Source: Phytohabitans aurantiacus (lineage in GTDB: Bacteria > Actinomycetota > Actinomycetes > Mycobacteriales > Micromonosporaceae). From it: a stretch of DNA of 64,000 bases. Where the stretch lies: contig NZ_BSDI01000006.1 in the NCBI RefSeq assembly GCF_027923225.1, positions 62,001-126,000 of the forward strand. Direction: 5' to 3'. Under the pieces are notes generated by a model. It was given only the letters and a program-made list of their open reading frames with translations. It was not told the DNA's origin and ran no database searches. Positions 1-8,549 of this stretch are shown in pieces. A program made the position numbers and the translations under genes. Positions within the stretch are counted from its first letter, which is position 1. The number at the start of each line of letters is the position of its first letter.

Positions 1-1
1 C

Positions 2-97
2 GCCCCGTGGCGCGTCGTCGGCGAGGTACGTGCCGGTGCCGGGGTGACGGTGGACGGAAAGCCGTACAAGGGGTCGCCCGGCTGGCAGCATTTCTAG
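2..97 (+). CDS. 3' end of an unidentified protein (partial)
   Basis: An open frame enters from the left edge and stops at TAG 95-97, giving about 31 C-terminal residues that end in GSPGWQHF. No family is recognisable from this fragment. Its stop lies 34 bp before the sigma factor gene on the same strand, so it could be the preceding member of that transcription unit. It could also be a chance open frame, because GC-rich DNA rarely contains stops. Confidence 0.35.
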   Translation, partial: APWRVVGEVRAGAGVTVDGKPYKGSPGWQHF

Positions 98-131
98 GGA
101 ACACGGGGGTCGGCGGCTGGCAAGAAAGAGC

Positions 132-674
132 ATGACGACGCCGACGACCTCCGTGATGATCGAGCCGGCTGATCTCGCGGGGATGTTCGACCGGTACGCG
201 CGCGACCTGCTCCGGTACTGCACGCGGCGGGTCGGGGAGCAGGTCGCCGAAGACGTGGTGGCCGAGACGTTCCTGATCGCGTACGAGCAGCGTGACCGGT
301 ACGACCCGGAGCGGGGCGGGTTGCTGCCCTGGCTGTACGGCATCGCCACCAACCTGCTGCGCCGGCACCGCCGGACCGAGATTCGGGCGCTGCGGGCATT
401 GGCCCGGGGCGCCCGGTCAGCGATCGGGGTGCCGGGGCACGACGGGCGGGCCGCCGAACGGGTGGACGCCCAGCGAACAGTGGCGAAGCTGTCGGCGGTA
501 CTGGCGAAGCTGCCCCGGCGGCAGCGCGATGTGCTGCTCCTCTACGCGGTCGCCCAGCTCGAGTACGCGGAGATAGCCGCGGCGCTGGGGATACCGCTCG
601 GATCGGTCCAGTCGTCTCTGCACCGCGCCCGCGCCAAGGTGCGCGCCGCGCTCGATGAAGGAGATGCCCGATGA
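132..674 (+). CDS. ECF-type RNA polymerase sigma factor
   Basis: A 180-residue sigma-70 family protein of extracytoplasmic-function size. Region 2 covers about residues 10-80, with a core-binding helix around YARDLLRYCTRRVG and the motif AEDVVAETFL. Region 4 covers about 115-170, where LAKLPRRQRDVLLLY precedes a helix-turn-helix ending in LGSVQSSLHRARAKVR. There is no sigma-1.1 or region 3. The ATG at 132 follows an A/G-rich stretch (aagaaagag). The gene overlaps the next one by 4 bp (ATGA), and that neighbour has a single membrane segment. A sigma factor paired with a membrane protein suggests a signalling pair, but the partner does not look like a classical zinc anti-sigma factor. Target promoters are not apparent. 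Confidence 0.9.
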   Translation: MTTPTTSVMIEPADLAGMFDRYARDLLRYCTRRVGEQVAEDVVAETFLIAYEQRDRYDPERGGLLPWLYGIATNLLRRHRRTEIRALRALARGARSAIGVPGHDGRAAERVDAQRTVAKLSAVLAKLPRRQRDVLLLYAVAQLEYAEIAAALGIPLGSVQSSLHRARAKVRAALDEGDAR

Positions 675-1687
675 GTCACACCGATCCCGATGTCGTCGCG
701 GTGCGCGAGCTGCCGCCGGGAGTACCCGATCCCAGCGACGAATCGGTGTCGCGCACGTGGCGGCTGATGACCGGGCGCCGCCCGGCACCCGCGCGCGTGT
801 GGTCCCGCCTCCTGGTACCGGTCACCGCCGCCGCCATGGTCGTCGGCCTCGCGGTCGGGGCGGCCGTGGTGTTCCGCCCCGGTGGCCTGTCGTTCGGGGC
901 CGGCGGGGGCCCCTCGGACGAGAAGACCTCCGAACCGAACCTCGCCCCGCCCTCGCCCGAGGCGGTCGCCGCGCTGAAGGCCATGGCTTCGACCGCGGCC
1001 AGCATTCCCACGACCGTCCCGCCGATCGCGTCGGGCCAGTACGTCTTCGTGCACCACGACGGCTGGGTGGTCGACGCGGGAGCGTCCTCCGAGTCCGCAA
1101 CGGTCGAGAAGCAGGACCGGAGCTACTGGTTCGACCCGAACGGCATGCTTCTGCGCGGCGTGAGATTCGGCGATGACCCCGCGGATCTGGGAAACGACGC
1201 CAACGTCCCGCCCGGAGAGGTCGGACGCAGCGTCGAGGTGCCGACACCCGAGTGGCTGGCCCAACTGCCCACTGACCCGGCAAGGCTCGTCGAGGTGCTG
1301 CGTGGGGCGATGGACAAGGATGCTCCGTGGTCGATCGACCACCAGGTGTGGTCCGAAATGCAGGACTTTTACCTCAAGTGCGACCTGTTGCTCAGCACGG
1401 AGGTGCGGGCGGCGCTCCTCACGGCGTTCACGTCGCTGCGGGGCATCACGTCATCGGAGATCACGATCGACAAGCGTCGCCTCGTGGCGATCCGGCACAC
1501 CGAGCGCGGTATCGGCGACGAAATCCTCTTCGACCCGACCACGGGGCGGGCCGTGGGGCGGCGCACCGTCGACGTCGACAGCGACGTGACGCTGGACCCG
1601 TCGTCGCCGGTGCGGCTCGATCCGGGCGTGGGCTACCAGGCCATCTGGACGCAGAAGGTCGTCGACGAGCTGTACGCCACGTCCTGA
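671..1687 (+). CDS. CU044_5270 family membrane-anchored protein
   Basis: A 338-residue protein that begins with a cytosolic segment (about 1-50). One hydrophobic helix follows near 52-75 (LLVPVTAAAMVVGLAVGAAVV), and the rest is a long extracytoplasmic domain. This layout is typical of the CU044_5270 family, which in actinobacteria is usually encoded directly after an ECF sigma factor, as here with a 4-bp overlap. The family has no established biochemical function. Its topology and position suggest an anti-sigma-like or sensing role, which is inference. A strong hairpin lies just downstream at 1707-1738. Confidence 0.8.
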   Translation: MSHTDPDVVAVRELPPGVPDPSDESVSRTWRLMTGRRPAPARVWSRLLVPVTAAAMVVGLAVGAAVVFRPGGLSFGAGGGPSDEKTSEPNLAPPSPEAVAALKAMASTAASIPTTVPPIASGQYVFVHHDGWVVDAGASSESATVEKQDRSYWFDPNGMLLRGVRFGDDPADLGNDANVPPGEVGRSVEVPTPEWLAQLPTDPARLVEVLRGAMDKDAPWSIDHQVWSEMQDFYLKCDLLLSTEVRAALLTAFTSLRGITSSEITIDKRRLVAIRHTERGIGDEILFDPTTGRAVGRRTVDVDSDVTLDPSSPVRLDPGVGYQAIWTQKVVDELYATS

Positions 1688-1706
1688 GTAGTCAGCACGC
1701 ACACAC

Positions 1707-1738
1707 GTAACCGCCGGGTCGTCGGACCCGGCGGTTAC
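1707..1738. terminator. Bidirectional hairpin terminator between CU044_5270 gene and rpmB
   Basis: A perfect 14-bp stem (GTAACCGCCGGGTC at 1707-1720, complement at 1725-1738) with a 4-nt loop. It sits between the stops of two convergent genes. There is no long T-tract, as is usual for actinobacterial terminators. It can serve both strands. Confidence 0.8.
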
Positions 1739-1768
1739 TGTCGCTTTGTGGTGGTTTGGTGCCCGCGC

Positions 1769-1960
1769 TTAGGCGCGGACGACCTTGCCAGCCTTGATGC
1801 ACGAGGTGCAGACCTGCATCTTGCGGGTCGTGCCGCCACCGGCCGGGGTGCGCACCGTCTGGATGTTCGGGTTCCAGCGACGGTTGGTCCGCCGGTGCGA
1901 GTGGGACACGTTGTGGCCGAAGCCCGGCCCCTTGCCACAGACGTCGCACACGCTAGCCAC
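1769..1960 (-). CDS. rpmB: 50S ribosomal protein L28
   Basis: A 63-residue L28 protein. It starts VASVCDVCGKGPGFG, carries the NVSHSHRRTNRRW core, and ends VCTSCIKAGKVVRA. Two CxxC pairs (CDVC and CTSC) make it a zinc-ribbon (C+) form, so it should not be a zinc-independent starvation paralogue. The GTG start at 1960 is supported by an AGGAGT Shine-Dalgarno at about 1966-1971 on the minus strand. It diverges from the DAK2 gene, the usual actinobacterial arrangement. Confidence 0.95.
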   Translation of the reverse strand: MASVCDVCGKGPGFGHNVSHSHRRTNRRWNPNIQTVRTPAGGGTTRKMQVCTSCIKAGKVVRA

Positions 1961-2113
1961 GGGATACTCCTGGGATTGTCGTTCGTGAGGTCGCCACCGG
2001 ACGCAGCCCGGGCAACCTAGCCAGGGTACCCGATCCCCCCGCCTCCTTCCCAATGCCCCCCATGGGCGGTGTGGTTGGAACGGAAGGTCGGAGGGCGACA
2101 GTAGGCTCGTCGC

Positions 2114-3718
2114 GTGTTGGAGAGGTTCGACGCGGCTGCGGTACGTCGGTGGTGTGCGGCCGGGCTGGAGTCGATGCGCCAGCATCAGCGCGAGATCGAC
2201 GAGCTCAACGTCTATCCGGTGCCCGACGGCGACACGGGCACCAATCTGGTGCTCACGCTCGCCTCGGCGCAGCAGGCGGTCGACCTCGATCTCCACACGG
2301 TCACCGACGACGGGCAGACGCCGCACGGCCGGGCGCTGCGGCTGATGGCGCGTGGGGCGCTGCTCGGCGCGCGCGGCAACTCCGGCGTGATCCTGTCGCA
2401 GCTCCTGCGCGGGCTGGCCGACTCGCTGGGCGGTGCCGCCACGGTGCGGGGCGAGGCGCTGACCAGCGCTCTGGAGGTGGCTGCCGAGGCGGCATACGCG
2501 GCGGTGTCCAAGCCGGTCGAGGGCACCATGCTCACGGTGGCCGCGGCTGCCGCGACCGGGGCGGCCGCCGCGGGCTCAGACGATCTCGACGCCGTGGTCC
2601 GGTCCGCCGCTGCCGAGGCGGCGCGGGCGCTGGCGCGTACCCCTGAGCAGTTGCCGGCGCTGGCGCGCGCGGGCGTGGTCGACGCGGGCGGGCGCGGGCT
2701 GTGCGTCCTGCTCGACTCGCTGGTCGCGGTGGTCACCGGAGAGCACGTCGAGACCCCGCCGGTCGCCACCCGCCCGCCGGTCACCGCCGCGCGCGAGAGC
2801 GGATCTTCCGAGTACGCCTACGAGGTGCAGTACCTGCTGGACGCTCCCGAGCCGGCGGTGGAGCGGCTCAAGGAGATCCTGGACGGCCTCGGTGACTCCC
2901 TGGTCGTGGTGGGCGCCGGCGGCGACCCTCCTACGTGGAACGTGCACGTCCACGTCAACGACGTCGGTGCCGCCATCGAGGCCGGGGTCGAGGCGGGCCG
3001 GCCGCACCGCATCTCCGTCAGCCGCTTCGAAGAGCAGATGGCGGCCCCGGGACCGCCGCTCGATCCGGACGGCCGGGGCGCGGTGGCGGTGGCCGCCGGC
3101 GCCGGGCTGGCGGCACTGCTGCGGGGCGAGGGCGTCCGCGTGGTGGCGGCCAACCCGTCCACCGCCGAGCTGCTCGACGCGGTACTGGCCACCGGTGCCG
3201 CCCGCGTCGTCGTGCTGCCCGATGACCCCGACACGCAGGCCGTGGCCAGCGCCGCCGCCAAGGAGGCACACGCCCAAGGGGTACGGGTCAGCGTCGTGCC
3301 GACCCGGTCTCCGGTACAGGCGATGGCGGCGCTCGCCGTGCGTGATCCGGGGCGCCGGTTCGAAGACGACGTGATCGCGATGGCTGAGGCGGCGGGCGCC
3401 TGCCGGTACGCGGAGGTCTGCTACGCCAGCCGCGAGGCGCTCACCGTGGCGGGCCCGTGTAAACCGGGTGACGTGCTGGCCCTTGTCGACGACGAGGTGC
3501 ACCTGATCGGCCAGGATCTGCTGGAGACGTGCCGAGATCTGCTCGACCGGCTCCTCGGCGGTGGCGGTGAGCTGGTCACGCTGCTGATCGGCGCCGACGC
3601 TCCGGCAGGGTTCGGCGAGGCGCTGCGCGGGCACGTCGCGCAGCGGTGGCCGTTCGTCGAGGTCAACGAGTACGACGGTGGCCAACCCCTGTATCCCCTG
3701 CTGGTAGGCGTCGAATGA
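2114..3718 (+). CDS. DAK2 domain (FakA/YloV-like) kinase
   Basis: A 534-residue protein. The N-terminal DAK2 domain (about 1-200) carries NVYPVPDGDTGTN, the metal and ATP-binding aspartate motif of dihydroxyacetone-kinase-like proteins, and GARGNSGVILSQ. The C-terminal half matches the YloV/FakA-type domain. In Firmicutes FakA phosphorylates fatty acids bound to FakB; the substrate in actinobacteria is not known from this sequence, and no FakB-like gene is seen nearby. Translation starts at GTG 2114. The stop overlaps the recG start by ATGA, so the two are probably translationally coupled. Confidence 0.9.
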   Translation: MLERFDAAAVRRWCAAGLESMRQHQREIDELNVYPVPDGDTGTNLVLTLASAQQAVDLDLHTVTDDGQTPHGRALRLMARGALLGARGNSGVILSQLLRGLADSLGGAATVRGEALTSALEVAAEAAYAAVSKPVEGTMLTVAAAAATGAAAAGSDDLDAVVRSAAAEAARALARTPEQLPALARAGVVDAGGRGLCVLLDSLVAVVTGEHVETPPVATRPPVTAARESGSSEYAYEVQYLLDAPEPAVERLKEILDGLGDSLVVVGAGGDPPTWNVHVHVNDVGAAIEAGVEAGRPHRISVSRFEEQMAAPGPPLDPDGRGAVAVAAGAGLAALLRGEGVRVVAANPSTAELLDAVLATGAARVVVLPDDPDTQAVASAAAKEAHAQGVRVSVVPTRSPVQAMAALAVRDPGRRFEDDVIAMAEAAGACRYAEVCYASREALTVAGPCKPGDVLALVDDEVHLIGQDLLETCRDLLDRLLGGGGELVTLLIGADAPAGFGEALRGHVAQRWPFVEVNEYDGGQPLYPLLVGVE

Positions 3719-5895
3719 GTGACACGGATACCCCGCTCACGAAGTGGCTTGGCGCCAAGACGGCCAAGGCACTCGCCGACCATCTCGACCTGCACACGGC
3801 CGGCGACCTGCTGTATCACTTCCCGCGGCGATACGACGAGCGCGGGCAGCACACCGACATCCGGGCGCTGGAGGTCGGCGACCAGGTCACGGTGATGGCG
3901 CAGGTCCGCACGGCAAACCGGCGCAGGATCAAGAACGGCGCCGACGAGATGCTCGAAGTGACGGTCGGCGACGGGGCCGGTGGCGTGCTCGGGCTCAACT
4001 ACTTCGGCCGCAAGCAGATGTGGCATGACAAGTACCTGCGTCCCGGCAAGTGGGGGCTGTTCGCCGGCAAGGTCACCGAGTTTCGGGGCAAGCGGCAGCT
4101 CAACAACCCCGAGTACGTGATGCTCGACGACGAGGACGGGGCGTCGGAGGAGATCGAGGAGTTCGCCGGGGGGCTGATTCCGGTCTACCCGGCCGCCGCC
4201 AAGATCCCTACTTGGACGATCGCCAAATGCGTCCGGGTGGTGCTCGACAACGTGACGATGCCAGACGACCCGCTGCCGGCGACACTGCGTGCCGGCAACA
4301 ACCTGATCGGGCTCGACAAGGCCCTGCGGTGGATCCATCGGCCGGGCTCCTATCAGGAGAAGGGCGCGGCTCAGAAGCGGCTGAAATGGGACGAGGCGTT
4401 CGCGGTACAGGTGACTCTCGTGCAGCGCAAACACCGCGCGGCGGCGTGGCCGGCCAAGCCGCGACCACGCCGTCCCGATGGTTTGCTCGACGCGTTCGAC
4501 GCGCGGATGCCGTACGAGTTGACGGCCGGCCAGCGCGACGTGGGCGAGGAGATCGCCAGAGACCTTGGCACCGCGCACCCGATGCACCGGCTGCTGCAGG
4601 GCGAGGTCGGTTCCGGCAAGACGCTGGTGGCGGTGCGCGCGATGCTGCAGGTGGTCGACTCCGGCGCGCAGGCGGCGATGCTGGCGCCGACCGAGGTGCT
4701 AGCCGCCCAGCACTACCGGGGCATCGCCGAACTCCTGGGGCCGCTGGGGATAGCGGGCGAGCTGGGCGCCGCCGATGAGTCGACCCGCGTGACGTTGGTC
4801 ACTGGCTCGCTGGGCGCGGCGGCCCGGCGGCGGGCGCTCGAAGAGGTCGCCAGTGGCGGTGCCGGCATCGTGGTCGGCACGCACGCGCTGCTGTACGAGG
4901 GCGTCGACTTCGCGGATCTGGGCCTCGTCGTGGTCGACGAGCAGCACCGGTTCGGCGTAGAGCAGCGCGACGCGCTGCGCGCGAAGGCCGAGCAGCCGCC
5001 GCACGTCCTGGTCATGACGGCCACCCCGATACCGCGCACGGTGGCGATGACCGTGTACGGCGACCTGGAGGTGTCGACGCTGTCGCAGCTCCCGCTCGGG
5101 CGCTCGCCGATCGCGTCGCACGTGGTGCCCGCCGCCGAAAAGCCGGCCTTCCTCGAACGGGCGTGGAAGCGGGTACGGGAAGAGGTGGCGGCCGGCCACC
5201 AGGCGTACGTCGTCTGCCCCCGGATCGGCGACGACGCCTCGCCGGAGGAAGACGCGCCCGCGCTCGACGACAACGGCAAGCGCCCGCCGCTGGCGGTGCT
5301 GGAGGTCGCGCCGCTGCTCGAAGAGGGCCCGCTGCACGGGCTGCGGATCGCGGTGCTGCACGGGCGGCTGCCGGCCGACGAGAAAGACGCGATCATGCGG
5401 TCGTACGCCGCCGGGCAGCTCGACGTGCTGGTCGCGACGACGGTGATCGAGGTGGGTGTCAACGTGCCCAACGCCACCGTGATGATCGTGCTCGACGCCG
5501 ACCGGTTCGGTGTGTCACAGCTGCACCAGCTGCGCGGCCGGGTCGGGCGGGGCACGGCGCCGGGCCTGTGCCTGCTGGTCACCGAGGCGCTCGAGGGCAC
5601 ACCGGCACGGGAGCGGCTCGACGCGGTGGCCTCGACCACCGACGGGTTCCGGCTGGCGGAGCTCGATCTGGAGCAGCGCCGCGAGGGCGACGTGCTGGGC
5701 GCGACCCAGTCGGGCCGGCGGTCACACCTGCGGCTGCTGTCGCTGCTGCGCGACACCGACCTGATCGGCGAGGCCCGGGTAGCGGCGATCGAGCTGGTGG
5801 AAGAAGACGTCGATCTGGTCCGCCATCCGGCGCTCGCGGCATCGGTGGCCGCGCTCGTCGACGAGGAACGCGCGGAGTACCTCGAAAAGGGCTGA
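3715..5895 (+). CDS. recG: ATP-dependent DNA helicase RecG
   Basis: A 726-residue RecG helicase, which remodels stalled replication forks and branched recombination intermediates. The N-terminal wedge/OB region carries LLYHFPRRYDERG. Helicase lobe 1 has Walker A GEVGSGKTL near residue 298 and the DEQH box VVDEQHRFG near 407. Motif III is MTATPIPRT, and lobe 2 has VIEVGVNVPNATVM and QLHQLRGRVGRG. The ATG at 3715 overlaps the upstream stop. The last 15 bases including the stop are exactly duplicated downstream. The length is slightly above the E. coli protein (693 residues). Confidence 0.97.
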   Translation: MSDTDTPLTKWLGAKTAKALADHLDLHTAGDLLYHFPRRYDERGQHTDIRALEVGDQVTVMAQVRTANRRRIKNGADEMLEVTVGDGAGGVLGLNYFGRKQMWHDKYLRPGKWGLFAGKVTEFRGKRQLNNPEYVMLDDEDGASEEIEEFAGGLIPVYPAAAKIPTWTIAKCVRVVLDNVTMPDDPLPATLRAGNNLIGLDKALRWIHRPGSYQEKGAAQKRLKWDEAFAVQVTLVQRKHRAAAWPAKPRPRRPDGLLDAFDARMPYELTAGQRDVGEEIARDLGTAHPMHRLLQGEVGSGKTLVAVRAMLQVVDSGAQAAMLAPTEVLAAQHYRGIAELLGPLGIAGELGAADESTRVTLVTGSLGAAARRRALEEVASGGAGIVVGTHALLYEGVDFADLGLVVVDEQHRFGVEQRDALRAKAEQPPHVLVMTATPIPRTVAMTVYGDLEVSTLSQLPLGRSPIASHVVPAAEKPAFLERAWKRVREEVAAGHQAYVVCPRIGDDASPEEDAPALDDNGKRPPLAVLEVAPLLEEGPLHGLRIAVLHGRLPADEKDAIMRSYAAGQLDVLVATTVIEVGVNVPNATVMIVLDADRFGVSQLHQLRGRVGRGTAPGLCLLVTEALEGTPARERLDAVASTTDGFRLAELDLEQRREGDVLGATQSGRRSHLRLLSLLRDTDLIGEARVAAIELVEEDVDLVRHPALAASVAALVDEERAEYLEKG

Positions 5896-5910
5896 CTCGA
5901 AAAGGGCTGA
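5881..5910 (+). repeat. 15-bp tandem duplication across the recG stop codon
   Basis: The 15-mer CTCGAAAAGGGCTGA occurs twice, head to tail, at 5881-5895 and 5896-5910. The first copy ends in the recG stop; the second repeats the last four codons and the stop beyond the gene. The copies are identical, which suggests a recent slippage or duplication. Confidence 0.95.
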
Positions 5911-5918
5911 CAAGCGGT

Positions 5919-5956
5919 GCGGCCCGCGATGACCGGGGGGTGTCATCGCGGGCCGC
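5919..5956. terminator. Bidirectional hairpin terminator recG / LPxTG gene
   Basis: A perfect 15-bp stem (GCGGCCCGCGATGAC at 5919-5933, complement at 5942-5956) with an 8-nt loop between the convergent recG and LPxTG-protein genes. It is likely the shared transcription terminator. Confidence 0.85.
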
Positions 5957-6002
5957 GGGGGGATGAATGCTTGCGGCGCTGTGCCGTCAGGCCACCCGAG
6001 GA

Positions 6003-7118
6003 TCAGGCCGTGAAGGTCGTCCGGCGACGTCGCGAGATCACGAAGAGCATCGCACCGGCAGCCAGCAGGACCAGCGCACCGGCCGCGATGCCGGTGGCCG
6101 CGACGCCGGTGACGGGCAGGTCGCCGTCGTCTCCGCCGCCACCGCCGCCGTTGTCACAGCCCTCGGGCTGCTCCCATGCGAAGGTCTCTTCTTCGCCGTC
6201 CCCGGTCGTCGCGGTAACGGTGAAGCCCTCGCTGGCGGCGAACTTGGCCTGCTTGGTCTCGCCCGGCTTGACGACCAGCGTCTGCGGCTCGCCGGTGCTG
6301 GGCTTGAAGACGACGGTCACCGTCTCACCATCCGCGGGGTTGGTGATGGTGAAGATCATCTCGTCGCAGGTGAACTCGACGGCACCCTCGGGCTCGCCCG
6401 GCTCGGCGCAGCCTTCAGGCTGCTTCCAGGTGTAGGTGCCGACTGGTGTGTCCTTGCCGCGCTCGGTCACCACGATCTTGCCGGCGCCCGCGGGTACGAC
6501 GATGTCAGCCTTGCTGTCGCCCGGCTCCAGCGTGTACTTCTGCTCGAAGCCCTTCGCCTTGACGGCGAGCTCGACCGCCTTGGTGGCCTCCTTGCCGTTG
6601 GCGAGGGTCACCGTGACCGCGCCCTCGCAGTCCGATGCGAAGCTGGCGGTCGGGGCGGTGACGGCGGGCTTGTCTTCCTCGCACTTGCCGCCCAGCGTCA
6701 CGGTGCCCGTGCTCGGCTTGTGCTCGACGAAGTCGCTGCGGTTCTTCTTCCACTGAGCCTGGACGGTGAGCGAGGCGGTCCGGGCACTGCCCGGCACCCG
6801 CTGCTCGCCCACGATGGGCTTGGAGACCTCGTACGGATACTGATCGCCCGTGCTGACGGCGATGTTGGTGACCGTGGATCCGGCCGGTGTGAGATCAGCC
6901 TTGATCAGCTTGTAGCGCTCGACGCCAGGTGGGGCGACGCTCGTCACCTTCCAGGTGACGACCCACTCACCGGTGGTCGTGTCGCAGACCGCCTTGCCGG
7001 CGACCTCGCTGTGGTGGGCGCTGGCTGGGGATGCGATCGCGACCGCTGCCGCGGCGCCGAGGACTGCGGCGCCGAGGAGGGTCAGCGGTCGCCGCAGCGA
7101 CAGCTTCGAACGGTTCAC
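6003..7118 (-). CDS. LPxTG-anchored surface protein
   Basis: A 371-residue secreted protein with a complete sortase-substrate layout. The signal peptide is LTLLGAAVLGAAAAVAIA followed by SPASA. Next come about 300 residues of repeated beta-rich segments, with recurring Cys and the phrases PEGC and TYTWKQPEGC/FAWEQPEGC. The end has LPVTG, a hydrophobic helix and an RRRR tail. It should be displayed on the cell wall by a sortase (probably class E or similar; inference); no sortase gene is in the window. The GTG start at 7118 has an AGGAGA Shine-Dalgarno 4 nt upstream; a TTG five codons earlier would overlap that site. Ligand or role is unknown. Confidence 0.85.
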   Translation of the reverse strand: MNRSKLSLRRPLTLLGAAVLGAAAAVAIASPASAHHSEVAGKAVCDTTTGEWVVTWKVTSVAPPGVERYKLIKADLTPAGSTVTNIAVSTGDQYPYEVSKPIVGEQRVPGSARTASLTVQAQWKKNRSDFVEHKPSTGTVTLGGKCEEDKPAVTAPTASFASDCEGAVTVTLANGKEATKAVELAVKAKGFEQKYTLEPGDSKADIVVPAGAGKIVVTERGKDTPVGTYTWKQPEGCAEPGEPEGAVEFTCDEMIFTITNPADGETVTVVFKPSTGEPQTLVVKPGETKQAKFAASEGFTVTATTGDGEEETFAWEQPEGCDNGGGGGGDDGDLPVTGVAATGIAAGALVLLAAGAMLFVISRRRRTTFTA

Positions 7119-7276
7119 GCGTTCTCCTGACAACGGGGGGTTTCAGGGCGCGGCGTGGGGAGGGCGGAACACGGAAATGGTTCGACGCCAACCCCGCGTC
7201 GATGGTTGGCCGACGGAACGTGTCGGCACAGCGCCAGACCTTAGCGAATGCTGAAGACCGAAAGGGCAATTGAGGC

Positions 7277-7331
7277 AGATCTAACGATGCCGTTATGAAT
7301 GTGAGATCTTCGATGCGCAATGCGTATACGC
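7277..7331. promoter_or_regulatory. Palindrome cluster in the LPxTG-rsmD divergent region
   Basis: The 262-bp divergent gap (7119-7380) is less GC-rich than its surroundings. It contains TAACG-4-CGTTA (7282-7295) and the 10-bp palindrome GCGTATACGC (7322-7331). AGATCT also occurs twice nearby. These may be operator or promoter elements for either gene. No match to a named regulator was recognised. Confidence 0.35.
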
Positions 7332-7380
7332 CTGATGTCGCTGTGTAGTCCTGTGACCGATGTGGCGTAGCGTTTTGTTC

Positions 7381-7944
7381 ATGACCCGTATCGTGGCTGG
7401 CCTTTATGGGGGCCGGCGCCTCGCCGTGCCTCCCGGTGTCGGCACCCGGCCGACGTCGGATCGCGTACGGGAGGCCCTCTTCAGCGCGCTGGGCTCCCTT
7501 GTGGACCTGGAGGGTGCGCGCTTCGCCGACCTGTACGCGGGATCGGGCGCGGTCGGGCTGGAGGCGCTGTCGCGTGGGGCCGCCCACGTGCTCCTGGTCG
7601 AGTCGGACGCGCGGGTCGCCCGGGTGGTTCGCGCCAACATCGCCGCGCTCGGTGTCAGCGGTTCGGCCCGGCTGGTCGCGGGCTCGGTCGCAGCTGTACT
7701 GGCCACCGGGCCGGAAGGAGGCGGGTACGACGTGGTGTTCGCCGATCCGCCGTACGCGGTACCCGATGGCGATGTCACCGCGATGCTGTCGGCGCTGGTC
7801 GACGGCGGTTGGCTGGCGGCGGACGCCGTGGTCGTGGTCGAGCGGTCCAGCCGGACTGGAGCGGTGGCGTGGGTGCCGGGAATCACCGAGGAGCACAGTC
7901 GCCGATACGGAGAGACAACACTTTGGTACGGTCGCCGTTCGTGA
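7381..7944 (+). CDS. rsmD: 16S rRNA (guanine(966)-N(2))-methyltransferase RsmD
   Basis: A 187-residue SAM-dependent methyltransferase that modifies G966 of 16S rRNA. The N-terminus MTRIVAGLYGGRRLAVPPG is characteristic. SAM-binding motif I is DLYAGSGAVGLEALSRG (about 50-66), and the catalytic N6/N2-methylase box DPPY is at 122-125. The ATG at 7381 fits the family start, and no Shine-Dalgarno is obvious, so the message may be leaderless. It overlaps coaD by 4 bp (GTGA), the usual rsmD-coaD pairing. Confidence 0.95.
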   Translation: MTRIVAGLYGGRRLAVPPGVGTRPTSDRVREALFSALGSLVDLEGARFADLYAGSGAVGLEALSRGAAHVLLVESDARVARVVRANIAALGVSGSARLVAGSVAAVLATGPEGGGYDVVFADPPYAVPDGDVTAMLSALVDGGWLAADAVVVVERSSRTGAVAWVPGITEEHSRRYGETTLWYGRRS

Positions 7945-8426
7945 GACGTGCGGTGTGTCCCGGCTCGTTCGACCCGGTGACCAACGGCCACCTTGACATC
8001 ATCGGCAGAGCCAGCCGGCTCTTCGACGAGGTGATCGTCGGGGTGCTCATCAACCAGTCGAAGACCGGCTTGTTCAGCGAAGACGAGCGCATCGACATGC
8101 TCGGCGAGGTCACCCAGGGGTACGACAACGTTCGGGTGCTCACCTTCCGCGGCCTGCTCGTCGACTTCTGCCGTGCGCAGGAGGCCGGCGTGGTGGTCAA
8201 GGGGCTCCGTGCGGTGAGCGACTTCGACTACGAGCTTCAGATGGCGCAGATGAACATCGGGCTGGCCGGGGTGGAGACGCTCTTCATGCCGACCAACCCG
8301 CTCTACTCGTTCCTCTCGTCGAGCCTGGTCAAAGAGGTGGCCAAGTGGGGCGGCGACGTGTCGCCGCACGTGCCCGACCTGGTCGCCACCCGGATGCGCG
8401 AGCGCCTCGGGCCGCCTCCGACCTAG
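7941..8426 (+). CDS. coaD: Phosphopantetheine adenylyltransferase
   Basis: A 161-residue enzyme for the penultimate step of coenzyme A synthesis (4'-phosphopantetheine + ATP to dephospho-CoA). The nucleotidyltransferase signature GSFDPVTNGH lies at about 8-17, with the catalytic histidine in the TNGH form of HxGH. The C-terminal motif SSSLVKEVA is also present. The GTG start at 7941 is inside the rsmD stop (4-bp overlap), so the two genes are probably co-translated. Confidence 0.96.
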   Translation: MRRAVCPGSFDPVTNGHLDIIGRASRLFDEVIVGVLINQSKTGLFSEDERIDMLGEVTQGYDNVRVLTFRGLLVDFCRAQEAGVVVKGLRAVSDFDYELQMAQMNIGLAGVETLFMPTNPLYSFLSSSLVKEVAKWGGDVSPHVPDLVATRMRERLGPPPT

Positions 8427-8549
8427 TGCGACGCGCCACGGAGCGGCGGGTGGAGCGCGGTGGCCACTTGCGGGCCGCATCATGAGGTGAGCACCATCCT
8501 GGCTGACCCACCATCACGGGGCGGCCGTAGAACGACAGGAGTGAGGCCC

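Noticed and set aside
5919..5956. Perfect palindrome considered as a recombination or attachment site
   Set aside because: Its position between convergent stops and simple stem-loop shape are fully explained by transcription termination.
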